This document shows positions 7,066-15,525 of a DNA stretch of 64,000 nucleotides, one piece after another. Numbering within the stretch: position 1 is the stretch's first letter; every line of letters begins with the position of its first letter. The translations under genes and the position numbers were made by a program. The stretch comes from DATKBT01 sp035546295 (lineage in GTDB: Bacteria; Acidobacteriota; Thermoanaerobaculia; Multivoradales; Multivoraceae), in assembly GCA_035546295.1 (NCBI GenBank), contig DATKBT010000099.1:10182-74181 (forward strand), written 5' to 3'. The notes under the pieces were generated by a model. That model did no database searches. It worked only from the letters and a program-made list of their open reading frames with translations, and was not told the origin of the DNA.

Positions 7066-8465
7066 GCGAGCCGGACGCGCGACGGGGCCATTGGTTGCCG
7101 GCGCCGGGGCCGCTGGTGACGATCTCGGCGCTCGTCGGGCTCGTGCTCGGCTGCGCCGGCAGCGGAACGGTCACCGGCGGGCAGCCCGTGAGCCCTGGCT
7201 TGTCGGGGCGCTCCACGGCGGTGGAGGCCGACGACGGGCACCTGCTGGTCGTGCTGCGCTCGTCGTTCGATCGCCCCACGCCCCAGATCGTCGAGCGGCT
7301 GGCCCTGCGCTACCGGCTGACTCCGCGCGCGGCCTGGCCGATGAAGTCGATCGATCGCGAGTGCGTGGTCTTCGACGTGCTCGGCGGGCGCGTCGACGAC
7401 GCGCTGCTGCGGCGCATCGAGGGCGATCCCGCGGTCGAGCTGGCTCAGGTCAACGCCACCTTCGAGGTGCGCGGGCAGCCCGGGACCGACCCGCACGCGG
7501 ATCTCCAGTACGCGCGCGACGTGCTGAGGCTGGACGCCGCGCACCGGCGAGCCACCGGGCGTGGCGTGCGGGTGGCGATCGTCGACACCGGCGCCGAGCT
7601 CGACCACCCCGACCTGCGCGGCCAGGTCGCGGAGGCGAACAACTTCGTCGCCGGGAGCGAGGGCTTCACCACGGATCGCCACGGCACAGCCGTTGCCGGA
7701 GTGATCGCGGCGGCGCGCGGCAACGGCGTCGGAATCCTCGGGGTGGCGCCCGACGCGAAGCTCCATGTGCTCAAGGCCTGCTGGTACCCGCGTCGGCGGG
7801 CACGATCGGGGGACGACGGCGAAGAGGCGCGGGCGGTGTGTAGCAGCTACACCCTGGCGCTGGCGCTCGATCACGCGGTCGACGCGCGCTACGAAGTCGT
7901 CAACCTGAGCCTCGGCGGCCCCGAGGACCCCCTGCTCGAGCGCATCGTCGAAGCCGGGATCGAGCGCGAGATGGTCTTCGTCGCGCCCGCTCGGGAGCGC
8001 CCCGACGATGGCTTCCTCGACGGCGCCGAAGAGGTGCTCCGCGTCGCCGCGCTTTCGGGGGATGCGGGCGCCCAGCCTGGGAGTGCGAGTCCCGATGGGT
8101 CCCGCTCCGACGTGCTGGGCGCCCCCGGCGTCGAGGTGCTGACTACGGTTCCGGGGGGCGGCTTCGACTTCGTCGGGGGAGCCTCGATCGCGTCCGCCCA
8201 CGTGGCGGGTGTGGTCGCGCTCCTGCTCGAGCACGAGAACGGATCGCGCGCGCGGCCGCAGCGACGGCTCGACGGGCTCGGAGAGCTGCTGCGCGAAACC
8301 TCCCGCCCGATGCCCGGCGGCGGGCCGAACGCGGTCGACGCCTGCGCGGCGCTGGTGGCGGCGGCCGTCGAGCGGGGATGGAACGGGAGACCGACCCCAG
8401 AGTGCGAAGACGGCCGGGGGCCGGGTGCGCTCCGGCCGACCAGCGAACCTTCACCACGACCCTGA
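7062..8465 (+). CDS. Subtilisin-family (S8) peptidase, probable lipoprotein
   Basis: This 467-residue protein starts at a GTG overlapping the anti-sigma stop; a GTG two codons upstream is also possible. The N-terminal hydrophobic segment ends in the lipobox-like LVLGC (Cys31), so envelope anchoring is likely. A propeptide-like region (about 58-137) precedes the S8 domain. Catalytic residues are Asp175 (AIVDTGAELDHPD), His207 (DRHGTAVAG) and Ser375 (GGASIASAHVAG). The serine motif has Ala for the usual Thr. The AAGN-type segment that carries the oxyanion-hole Asn reads FVAPARER, so that Asn appears missing. Activity may therefore be reduced or altered. Its position beside the sigma/anti-sigma pair suggests a signalling role. 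Confidence 0.88.
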   Translation: MSEPDARRGHWLPAPGPLVTISALVGLVLGCAGSGTVTGGQPVSPGLSGRSTAVEADDGHLLVVLRSSFDRPTPQIVERLALRYRLTPRAAWPMKSIDRECVVFDVLGGRVDDALLRRIEGDPAVELAQVNATFEVRGQPGTDPHADLQYARDVLRLDAAHRRATGRGVRVAIVDTGAELDHPDLRGQVAEANNFVAGSEGFTTDRHGTAVAGVIAAARGNGVGILGVAPDAKLHVLKACWYPRRRARSGDDGEEARAVCSSYTLALALDHAVDARYEVVNLSLGGPEDPLLERIVEAGIEREMVFVAPARERPDDGFLDGAEEVLRVAALSGDAGAQPGSASPDGSRSDVLGAPGVEVLTTVPGGGFDFVGGASIASAHVAGVVALLLEHENGSRARPQRRLDGLGELLRETSRPMPGGGPNAVDACAALVAAAVERGWNGRPTPECEDGRGPGALRPTSEPSPRP

Positions 8466-8481
8466 GCTTCTGGAGCTGACC

Positions 8482-9666
8482 ATGACGAATCGCCTGCCCG
8501 ACCTCCACCGTCTTCTTTCCCTGCGAGCGGTCCCTGCTCTTCGAGCCGCGGTCCCGGCGTTGCTCGTCGGGCTCTTCGTCTCGACGCCCGGCGCCGCCGA
8601 GGACTTCACCGTCCAGGTCGGCGACAACTTCTTCTCGCCGGCGAACCTGACGATCAGCGTCGGCGACACGGTGACCTGGACCAACAACGGGTCCATGTTC
8701 CACAACGTCAACACCACGAGCGGTCCCGAGGACTTCCGCTGCGCCAATGGCTGCGATGACACCGGCGGGAACGGAGACGTGGCCAGCAACTCGTGGTCGT
8801 TCACGCGGACCTTCGACAACGAGGGCACCGTCGAGTACGTCTGCGACTCCCACGTCGCGACGGGAATGCGAGGGACGCTCGCCGTCCAGGGAACTGGCGG
8901 TGGTGGCGGAGGCGGAGGCGGTGGTGGTGGCGGCGGTGGTAGTGGCGATGACGCCGGCTCCGTCGCGTTTCGCCGCGCCAACGCAGAGACTTCCGAGGGT
9001 GCGGGCTCGTTCTCGCTCGGCGTCGAGCGCTCCGGCGGCGACGACGGCGGCGTCTCGGTGCGGGTCCAGAGCACCGGCGGCACCGCGACCCCCGACAGCG
9101 ACTACACCCCGGTCGACCAGGTGCTGGCCTGGGCCGACGGCGAGGATGGCGTCCAGAGCTTCGACGTGACGCTGCTCGACGACGACTTGGTGGAGAGCGA
9201 CGAGACCGTGGTTCTGGGCCTCAGCGATCCGGTCGGAGGCGTGTCGATCGGCCAGCCGTCGCAGAGCACGCTCGTGATCACCGACGACGACACCGACATC
9301 CCGCCGTGCGCGCCGGGGCCGGCCACGCTCTGCCTGGGAGTCGGCGGCCGCTTCCAGGTCGAAGTCGCCTGGCGTGACTTCGAGGGGAACACCGGGTCCG
9401 GCATGGTCGTCGACCTGCCCTTGCGCGACACCGGGCTCTTCTACTTCTTCCAGCCCGACAACATCGAGATGAACGTCAAGGTGCTCGACGCCTGTATTCC
9501 GTCGCTCGGCAACAAGTTCTGGGTGCTGTTCGCGGCCTCGACCAACGTCGAGCTCACGCTGACCGTGAGCGACACCGAGGCCGACGTGTCGAAGACCTAC
9601 CAGAACGCGCTGGGCAACCTGGCCCAGGCCACCATCGACGTCGAAGCCTTCGACACCTGCCCGTGA
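8482..9666 (+). CDS. Secreted cupredoxin (plastocyanin-like) with Calx-beta domain
   Basis: This 394-residue exported protein starts at an ATG preceded by TGGAG. A signal peptide (about 1-39) is followed by a type I copper domain with the ligands His74 (FHNV), Cys121, His124 and Met129 (CDSHVATGM). A run of more than a dozen glycines (about 138-153) links it to a Calx-beta domain (about 158-274; DSDYTP, then VESDETVVLGLSDP). A C-terminal beta-rich region of unknown family follows. The single-electron copper site suggests periplasmic or outer-surface electron transfer or copper handling; no partner is shown. The stop overlaps the beta-barrel gene start (GTGA). Confidence 0.85.
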   Translation: MTNRLPDLHRLLSLRAVPALRAAVPALLVGLFVSTPGAAEDFTVQVGDNFFSPANLTISVGDTVTWTNNGSMFHNVNTTSGPEDFRCANGCDDTGGNGDVASNSWSFTRTFDNEGTVEYVCDSHVATGMRGTLAVQGTGGGGGGGGGGGGGGGSGDDAGSVAFRRANAETSEGAGSFSLGVERSGGDDGGVSVRVQSTGGTATPDSDYTPVDQVLAWADGEDGVQSFDVTLLDDDLVESDETVVLGLSDPVGGVSIGQPSQSTLVITDDDTDIPPCAPGPATLCLGVGGRFQVEVAWRDFEGNTGSGMVVDLPLRDTGLFYFFQPDNIEMNVKVLDACIPSLGNKFWVLFAASTNVELTLTVSDTEADVSKTYQNALGNLAQATIDVEAFDTCP

Positions 9667-10619
9667 GCGTCCCGCTCCGCCTGCGGCGGGCGCCGGCGCC
9701 GGCCGCGCTCGCCCTCCTGCTCGCTCTGCCGTTCGGCGGCTCGCCGGCCGCCGCGCAGGTCCAGGTCATCGATCCGATCGAGGACCTCGACTTCGACGAT
9801 CCCGAGTCGTGGGCGATGAAGTACTTCTCGTCGGCGAGCTTGATGACCTCGCTCGGACCGGTGCAGGACCGGGTCGCCGGCGAGCTCGAGCTCGGGCTCG
9901 AGGCGCTCTCGGTCCCGGACCTCTCCGAGGACCAGCGCACCGTCGGCTTCGGCGGGAACAAGGAAGAGGACCTCAACCGGTCGCCGGCGTTCGGCCGGAT
10001 CCGCCTCGCGGTGGGCCTCGGCGGGCGCTTCTCGCTGACCGCCGGCTGGATGCCGCCGGTCGAGGTCGACGGCGTCGAGGCGAACCTGGTCTCGCTGGCG
10101 ATCGAGCGGCCGATCGTCTCGGGCCAGCGCTGGAGCCTCGGCTGGCGGCTCTACGGCCAGACCGGGACGGCCGAAGGGGACCTGGTCTGCACCCGCGAAG
10201 ATGCGGCCTCGCCGCCGGGCTCGCCCGGCAACCGGTTCGGCTGCCAGGAGCCGTCGAACGACGAGGTCACGCTCGAGCACTATGGGGCGGAGCTGGTGGC
10301 CGCGGTGACGCTGAACGACACCTTTCGGCTGCATTTCGGCGCCGGCGCGGTCGAGCACGATCTCGAGTTCCAGATCGACGCCTTCACCTTCGACTTCCAG
10401 GACCGCACCCTCCTGCTGGCCGCCGGCTCGACCGTCACCGCGACCGCGGGCGCGACCTTGCGCGTGAGCGGCAGGCTCTCGCTCGCCGCCGAGGTCTTCT
10501 ACAGCCCGCTCGATCGCCGGCGCCGGCGGGGCATGCCGATCGAGGACCCCGCCTTGCTGCGCGTGATCGACGACGAGCTGCTCAACCTTCGGGGGATGCT
10601 GCGCTACCGGCTGCGGTAG
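9663..10619 (+). CDS. Predicted outer-membrane beta-barrel protein
   Basis: This 318-residue protein starts at a GTG overlapping the cupredoxin stop. A signal peptide (about 1-34, ending in AAAQ) is followed by alternating hydrophobic/aromatic strands separated by short polar turns, for example GGRFSLTAGWMPPVEV and RWSLGWRLYGQTG. It ends in RGMLRYRLR, resembling a terminal barrel strand. No named family is recognised. Co-translation with the secreted cupredoxin suggests the two act together at the outer membrane. Two cysteines lie in one predicted loop (LVCTREDAA and FGCQEP). Confidence 0.65.
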   Translation: MSVPLRLRRAPAPAALALLLALPFGGSPAAAQVQVIDPIEDLDFDDPESWAMKYFSSASLMTSLGPVQDRVAGELELGLEALSVPDLSEDQRTVGFGGNKEEDLNRSPAFGRIRLAVGLGGRFSLTAGWMPPVEVDGVEANLVSLAIERPIVSGQRWSLGWRLYGQTGTAEGDLVCTREDAASPPGSPGNRFGCQEPSNDEVTLEHYGAELVAAVTLNDTFRLHFGAGAVEHDLEFQIDAFTFDFQDRTLLLAAGSTVTATAGATLRVSGRLSLAAEVFYSPLDRRRRRGMPIEDPALLRVIDDELLNLRGMLRYRLR

Positions 10620-10714
10620 GAGCGTCCGAGTAACTGGTGGCGATCGCTGGAACAGTCCTCGGTTTTACGGCTGTCCGCGGCGACGCGCCGAAGGCGCTTG
10701 GAGCCGCGAGGAAT

Positions 10715-10771
10715 GCTAGCCGGAGATGTGCCAAAAAGCGCGCGGAGCGCGCGGGCACATCGGAGGCTAGC
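10715..10771. terminator. Nested hairpin between converging genes
   Basis: Outer arms GCTAGCC/GGCTAGC, middle arms ATGTGCC/GGCACAT and inner arms GCGCGC/GCGCGC form one long imperfect stem of 57 bases. The outer and middle arms are separated by mismatched GGAG/CGGA steps. It lies between the plus-strand beta-barrel gene and the minus-strand permease and has no U tract. It probably acts as a bidirectional transcription end or RNA-stabilising structure. Confidence 0.55.
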
Positions 10772-10792
10772 GCAGGCCCATCGCGGCGCCGG

Positions 10793-13201
10793 TCACTCCT
10801 CGCGCAGCACGCGGATCGGGTCGATCGCGCCCGCGATTCTCGCGGGGCGAATCGTGGCCGCCGCCACCGCCAGCGCGATGACCAGGCTCGCCAGCAGGTA
10901 GAGGCGCGGTCCCGGCGTCTCGGCGCCGAACACCTCGCTCTGGTTGAAGCGTGAGAGGGCGACCGTGAGGGCGAGGCCCAGGGCGATGCCGAGCCCGGCC
11001 AGGATCGCTCCGCCGGCCGCGATCCGCCGGCGCACCGCGGCCGCCGGGGCGCCCAGCGCGAGGCGCAGCGCGAGCTCCTTGCGGCGCTGCTCCACCCCCT
11101 GGGCGACCACCGAGTAGAGGCCGACGACCGCCAGGAAGAGCGCGCAGAGCGTGAACGCCCCGAGCAGGGCGAGCGTGAAACGCTCCTCGGCGAGCGAGCG
11201 CCACATCATCGAGTCGACGGTCGCCACGGTGTCGATCAGGGCGCGCGGGTCGAGGTCGAGCAGGGTCCGCCGGAGCGGCTCCACGAGGGTCGCCGGATCG
11301 CCGCTGGCGCGCAGAGCGAGGAAGGCCTGCTCGCGATTCCCGGGGTGCGGGCTGTAGAGCTGCGGCGCCTCGAGCGAGGAGCCCGGCCCCGAGACCCGGA
11401 CGTCGTCGACCACGGCCACGACGGTGCTCCACTCGCCCTCGCCGAGCCGCAGCCGCTCGCCGACGACGTCGGCGCGACCCCAGATCTGACGGGCGAACGA
11501 CTCGTTGATCAGGCAGACGGGCTCGGCGCCTTTCCCGGCGTCGTACGAGGCGGGGTCGATGCGCCCGGCGAGCACGCGGATGCCGGCGGTGCGCAGGTAG
11601 GCGGAGTCGACCTGGTTCCACCACAGGAAGTTCGGGGTCTGCTCGGGCGTCAGCTCGACGCCGTCGACCGCGAAGCGCCCGACGCTGATCGAGGAGCGCG
11701 GCGGCACGCCGCCGGCGAGGCTCGCCGACGACACCCCCGGGATGCGCGAAACGGCGGCGAGCGCTTCGCGCCAGTAGGTGCGCCTCGCCTCTTCGGCGGC
11801 GAAGGAGTGCTGGGGGAGGCGAACCTGCGCGATCGCCATTCGCTCCGCCTCGAAGCCGAGGTCTAGGGCACGGAGGTTTCGTACGTGCTGGACCAGGAGG
11901 ATGCCCGCCACCGTCAACAGGAACGACAGCGCGACCTGGCCGATCACCAGCGCCGCGCGCAGCCGGTTCTGCGCGCGGTCGGCGGTGGCGCCGAGCCCGG
12001 CCCGCAGGTCGCCGGCGTCGAGCCGGCGAGCGGAGCGCAGAGCCGGGACCAGACCGGCCAGCGCCGCCGCCGCGAACGAGGCGGCGAGGGCGAACGCCAG
12101 CGCTTCGGGGGAGACGCGGGCGCGCTCGAGCGCCTCCATCCCCTCCGGGCGGAGTCGACGGATGACCTCGACTCCTCCGGCCGCCAGCGCGAAGCCGAGG
12201 GCGCCGGCGACCAGCGACAGCCAGGCGCTCTCGAGGAACAGCTGCACGCCGAGGCGGCGCCTCGAGGCGCCCAGCGCCGAGCGCAGCGCCAGCTCCCGCC
12301 GACGCCGCGCGTGGCGACCGAGGAGAAGGCCGCCGACGTTCGTGCAGGCCACCAGCAGCACCACCAGGACGCTGGCCATCAGCGTCCAGAGGGTCTCGGG
12401 CAGGGTTCCCAGCAACTCGGTGGGCTGGAGCACGGCGGCCTTCCAGGTGAAGTCGTCGTCGAGCTCGATCTGCGCCAGGAGATGGTCGAGCTCGTCGCGC
12501 GCCTGCTCGACCGTGACCCCCGGCGCGAGCCGGCCGATGCCCTGGAGCGAGGCCTCCAGGTCGACGACCGGCAGCAGCACGTCGACCGGGTCGGGAGAGC
12601 CGATCGGCGTCGGGAAGTGCGCGGGTAGGACGCCGACGACCGTGTGCAGCTCGCCGTCGAGACGCAGAGGCTGCCCGAGCACTTCGTCGCTGCCGCCGTA
12701 GTCCCGGCGCCAGCGAGCGTAGGAGATGAGCGCGGGGCGCTGGTCCCGTTCGGCGGCCGCGAACATCCGGCCGCGCTCGAGATCCCGGCCGAGCAGGCGC
12801 AGGTAGTCCGGCGAGGAGCGCAGCGCAGTCCAGGTCTCAGCGCCGGTCGCCTCGTCGACGGTCAACTGCTCGATCGCGATCCCCTCGATCTGGGCGAACG
12901 AGCGGGCGTTCTCGCGCCAGTGATCGAGCAGCTCGCGCGACGGATTCACCATCAGGCTGCCGCCCATCTGCTCGGCCTTGCGCCAGAGGATCACCAGCCG
13001 GTCGCTCTGCTCGAACGGCAGGGGATGCAGCACCACGTGCTCGAGGGTGCTGTAGATCGCGGTGCTGGCGCCGATGGCGAGCGCCAGAGTCAGGATCGCG
13101 ACCAGGCTCGAGGCGCGCGAGCGGCGGCCGAAGCGGATCGCGGTACGGACCTCGTGGAGCGCGGCGCGGGTCCAGGCGGTGGGGGTCGAGGGCTGGCTCA
13201 C
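10793..13201 (-). CDS. ADOP-family ABC transporter permease (MacB/FtsX-type)
   Basis: This 802-residue protein has the ADOP layout. An N-terminal TM helix (about 34-55, SSLVAILTLALAIGASTAIY) is followed by a MacB-type periplasmic domain (PLPFEQSDRLVILW onward). Three FtsX helices follow near 275-390, then a second helix and periplasmic domain from about 415, and a C-terminal FtsX block (YSVVAQGVEQRRKELALRLA). ADOP permeases are typical of Acidobacteriota and usually lie without an adjacent ATPase, as here. The substrate is unknown. It converges with the beta-barrel gene and diverges from the PQQ dehydrogenase. Confidence 0.92.
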   Translation of the reverse strand: MSQPSTPTAWTRAALHEVRTAIRFGRRSRASSLVAILTLALAIGASTAIYSTLEHVVLHPLPFEQSDRLVILWRKAEQMGGSLMVNPSRELLDHWRENARSFAQIEGIAIEQLTVDEATGAETWTALRSSPDYLRLLGRDLERGRMFAAAERDQRPALISYARWRRDYGGSDEVLGQPLRLDGELHTVVGVLPAHFPTPIGSPDPVDVLLPVVDLEASLQGIGRLAPGVTVEQARDELDHLLAQIELDDDFTWKAAVLQPTELLGTLPETLWTLMASVLVVLLVACTNVGGLLLGRHARRRRELALRSALGASRRRLGVQLFLESAWLSLVAGALGFALAAGGVEVIRRLRPEGMEALERARVSPEALAFALAASFAAAALAGLVPALRSARRLDAGDLRAGLGATADRAQNRLRAALVIGQVALSFLLTVAGILLVQHVRNLRALDLGFEAERMAIAQVRLPQHSFAAEEARRTYWREALAAVSRIPGVSSASLAGGVPPRSSISVGRFAVDGVELTPEQTPNFLWWNQVDSAYLRTAGIRVLAGRIDPASYDAGKGAEPVCLINESFARQIWGRADVVGERLRLGEGEWSTVVAVVDDVRVSGPGSSLEAPQLYSPHPGNREQAFLALRASGDPATLVEPLRRTLLDLDPRALIDTVATVDSMMWRSLAEERFTLALLGAFTLCALFLAVVGLYSVVAQGVEQRRKELALRLALGAPAAAVRRRIAAGGAILAGLGIALGLALTVALSRFNQSEVFGAETPGPRLYLLASLVIALAVAAATIRPARIAGAIDPIRVLREE

Positions 13202-13526
13202 ACGGGTTCGGGATCAGGCGTGGCGTGCTTACGTATGGCTGGGTCGTCGCCTATGGTGCCATGCGGAGGTCCTTCCGTGCAGGGTTTCTCGGTGTGACGC
13301 CGCGGCGGCGGCGGCGGCGATGCCGTCGTTCGGCGCGCCGGCGGAGGAGCGCCGGCGCCTGGCATCGCCCGCGACGATCTGTGACCAGAAGGCCCCGCCG
13401 CCGCACGTCTGATCGCGACGCTGCTCGCGCGGCGTCGCTCGGGGACGAGGCCAGTCGCGGCGGTCGACGGGGCGGGACACCGGCGACGCTATGATCGGCC
13501 GATCGGTCACTCTCCGGAGGTCTTCC
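13202..13526. other. Divergent intergenic region (permease / PQQ dehydrogenase)
   Basis: These 325 bases lie between divergent genes. They contain a short CGG-triplet run near 13301-13320 and GC-rich inverted segments near 13330-13365. A ribosome-binding-like context (CGGAGGTCCTTCCGTG, near 13263) is nearly repeated at the dehydrogenase start (CGGAGGTCTTCCGTG, near 13515). No convincing gene is seen. Confidence 0.4.
13490..13495 (+). promoter_or_regulatory. Candidate -10 element (TATGAT) before the PQQ dehydrogenase
   Basis: TATGAT matches five of six bases of the sigma-70 -10 consensus and lies 31 bases upstream of the GTG start. The best -35-like match (TCGACG, 13464-13469) has a long 20-base spacer, so the assignment is weak. 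Confidence 0.3.
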
Positions 13527-15515
13527 GTGACTCGGATGCCGCGCCCGAACGCTCTCCTGCTCCTCTTCGCTGCCTCGGCGCTCGCCGCTCCGGCGCTGGC
13601 TCAGCACGGCGTCTCCGGCGAGTGGCCGCACTACGGCGGCGACTACGGTTCGACCAAGTACGCGGCGCTCGACCAGATCGACCGCGACAACGTGGCACGC
13701 CTCGAGATCGCGTGGACGTGGGAATCCCCGGACAACGAGATGGTGGGCGACGATCGGCGCCTGATGCCGGGCGGCTTCAAGTCGACGCCGATCATGAAGG
13801 GCGGCGTGCTCTACGCGAGCACGTCCTACAACCAGGCGGCCGCGATCGACGCCGCGACCGGCGAGCAGCGGTGGGTGTTCGACTCCGGGCTGCGCGCCGA
13901 GGGAAGACGGCCGCACAACCTGGGCTTCAACCAGCGCGGCGTCGCCTACTGGGAGGTCGACACTCCGCAGGGAAAGCGAGCCCGGATCTACCTCGCCACC
14001 AACGACGCCTGGCTGTGGGCGCTCGACGCCGGGACGGGCGAGCCCGTCGCGTCTTTCGGCGACGGCGGCAAAGTCGACCTGACGAAGGGGTTGGGGCGCG
14101 AGGTCTCGCGCCGCATCTACGGAGTCATGTCGGCGCCGCTCGCCATCGACGGCGTGGTGATCGTCGGCTCGTCGATCTCGGACGGCCCGACCAGCCCCGA
14201 GATGCCGCCCGGCCACGTCCGCGCGTTCGACGCCGTGACCGGCGAGCAGCGCTGGATCTTCCACACGATCCCACAGGAGGGCGAGTACGGCGTCGAGACC
14301 TGGGAGGAGGACTCGTGGAAGTTCACGGGCAACACCAACGTCTGGACGCTGATGAGCGCTGATCCCGAGCTCGGATACGTCTACCTGCCGGTGTCGACGC
14401 CGACCAACGACTGGTACGGGGGGCATCGGCTGGGCAACAACCTGTTCGCCGAGAGCCTGGTCTGTGTGAAGGCGGCCACCGGCGAGCGGGTCTGGCATTT
14501 CCAGTTCGTGCACCACGGCCTGTGGGACTACGACCTGCCGGCGGCGCCCACCCTGGTCGACATCACCGTCGACGGACGCGAGATCGCGGCGGTCGCCCAG
14601 ATCACCAAGCAGGGCTTCGTGTTCGTCTTCGACCGCGCCACCGGCGAGCCGGTCTGGCCGATCGAGGAGCGGCCGGTGCCGCAGTCGACGGTTCCGGGGG
14701 AGCGCACCTCGCCGACCCAGCCGTTCCCCACCAAGCCGGCGCCTTACGAGCACCAGGGCATCTCCAAGGAGAACCTGATCGACTTCTCGCCCGAGCTGCG
14801 CGCGGAGGCCGAGAAGATCCTCGAGGACTACGAGTGGGGGCCGCTCTACACGCCGCCGTCGCTCGAGGGCACCATCTCGATGCCGGGTTGGGGGGGCGGC
14901 GCGAACTGGTGGGGCGCGGCGTTCGACCCCGAGACCTCGATGCTCTACATTCCCTCGGGGACCAGCCCGATCGTCATCGCCCTCCAGGCTCCCGATGCTT
15001 CGCGCTCGACGTTCCGATACATCCGTGGCGGCGGCCGGGGCTTGCGCGGGCCCCAGGGCCTGCCGCTGACCAAGCCGCCCTACGGCCGGCTCACCGCGAT
15101 CGATCTCGACACCGGCGAGCACGCCTGGATGAAGCCGCACGGCGACGGTCCTCGCCAGGAGGTGATCGACCTCGGCCTGCCCGACCCGGGGCCGCTCGGC
15201 AGCTTCAACGCGACCGGGCCGCTGGTCACCGAGACGCTGCTGTTCGTGGGGCAGGGGACCCGCGGCCGGGGCTCCGACCGCGACGAGAAGTCGGTCATGC
15301 GGGCCTACGACAAGGCGACCGGCGAGGTGATCCACGGCGTCGAGCTCGAGCTGCCGCCGAGCGGCACGCCCATGAGCTACATGGCGGGCGGGCGGCAGCT
15401 CATCGTGGTCGCCGCGGGCGGCGGACCGCGCGCGGTGCTCTACGGTCTCGCGGTGCCGGAGGTACAGCCCTCGACCTCGACCTCGACCTCGACCTCCAGC
15501 TCCGGCGCCCGGTGA
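13527..15515 (+). CDS. PQQ-dependent dehydrogenase (quinoprotein, glucose dehydrogenase-like)
   Basis: This 662-residue exported eight-bladed beta-propeller enzyme is expected to oxidise an alcohol or sugar in the periplasm using pyrroloquinoline quinone. The signal peptide ends at ALAQ. EWPHYGGDYGSTKYAALDQI opens the propeller. PQQ-propeller blade motifs recur (AIDAATGEQRWVFD, AFDAVTGEQRWIF, VKAATGERVWHFQ, AYDKATGEVIHG). The GTG at 13527 is chosen because GGAGG lies six bases upstream; an ATG four codons later is an alternative. No cytochrome c domain (CxxCH) and no membrane anchor are seen, so electrons must go to a separate carrier. The tail is a Ser/Thr repeat from a CTCGAC expansion. Confidence 0.9.
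   Translation: MTRMPRPNALLLLFAASALAAPALAQHGVSGEWPHYGGDYGSTKYAALDQIDRDNVARLEIAWTWESPDNEMVGDDRRLMPGGFKSTPIMKGGVLYASTSYNQAAAIDAATGEQRWVFDSGLRAEGRRPHNLGFNQRGVAYWEVDTPQGKRARIYLATNDAWLWALDAGTGEPVASFGDGGKVDLTKGLGREVSRRIYGVMSAPLAIDGVVIVGSSISDGPTSPEMPPGHVRAFDAVTGEQRWIFHTIPQEGEYGVETWEEDSWKFTGNTNVWTLMSADPELGYVYLPVSTPTNDWYGGHRLGNNLFAESLVCVKAATGERVWHFQFVHHGLWDYDLPAAPTLVDITVDGREIAAVAQITKQGFVFVFDRATGEPVWPIEERPVPQSTVPGERTSPTQPFPTKPAPYEHQGISKENLIDFSPELRAEAEKILEDYEWGPLYTPPSLEGTISMPGWGGGANWWGAAFDPETSMLYIPSGTSPIVIALQAPDASRSTFRYIRGGGRGLRGPQGLPLTKPPYGRLTAIDLDTGEHAWMKPHGDGPRQEVIDLGLPDPGPLGSFNATGPLVTETLLFVGQGTRGRGSDRDEKSVMRAYDKATGEVIHGVELELPPSGTPMSYMAGGRQLIVVAAGGGPRAVLYGLAVPEVQPSTSTSTSTSSSGAR
15470..15496 (+). repeat. 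CTCGAC hexanucleotide repeat
   Basis: About 4.5 in-frame copies of a six-base unit encode the alternating Ser-Thr tail of the PQQ dehydrogenase. The length is a multiple of three, so copy-number change would not break the frame. Confidence 0.8.
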
Positions 15516-15525
15516 TCTTCGCTCC

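Noticed and set aside
11345..12701. Plus-strand ORFs opposite ADOP permease 1
   Set aside because: They are shadows of a permease with well-conserved MacB/FtsX motifs and show no family signal of their own.
13263..13310. Second start-like context (CGGAGGTCCTTCCGTG) before the PQQ dehydrogenase
   Set aside because: The frame it would open closes quickly; it is probably a partial duplication of the true initiation region.
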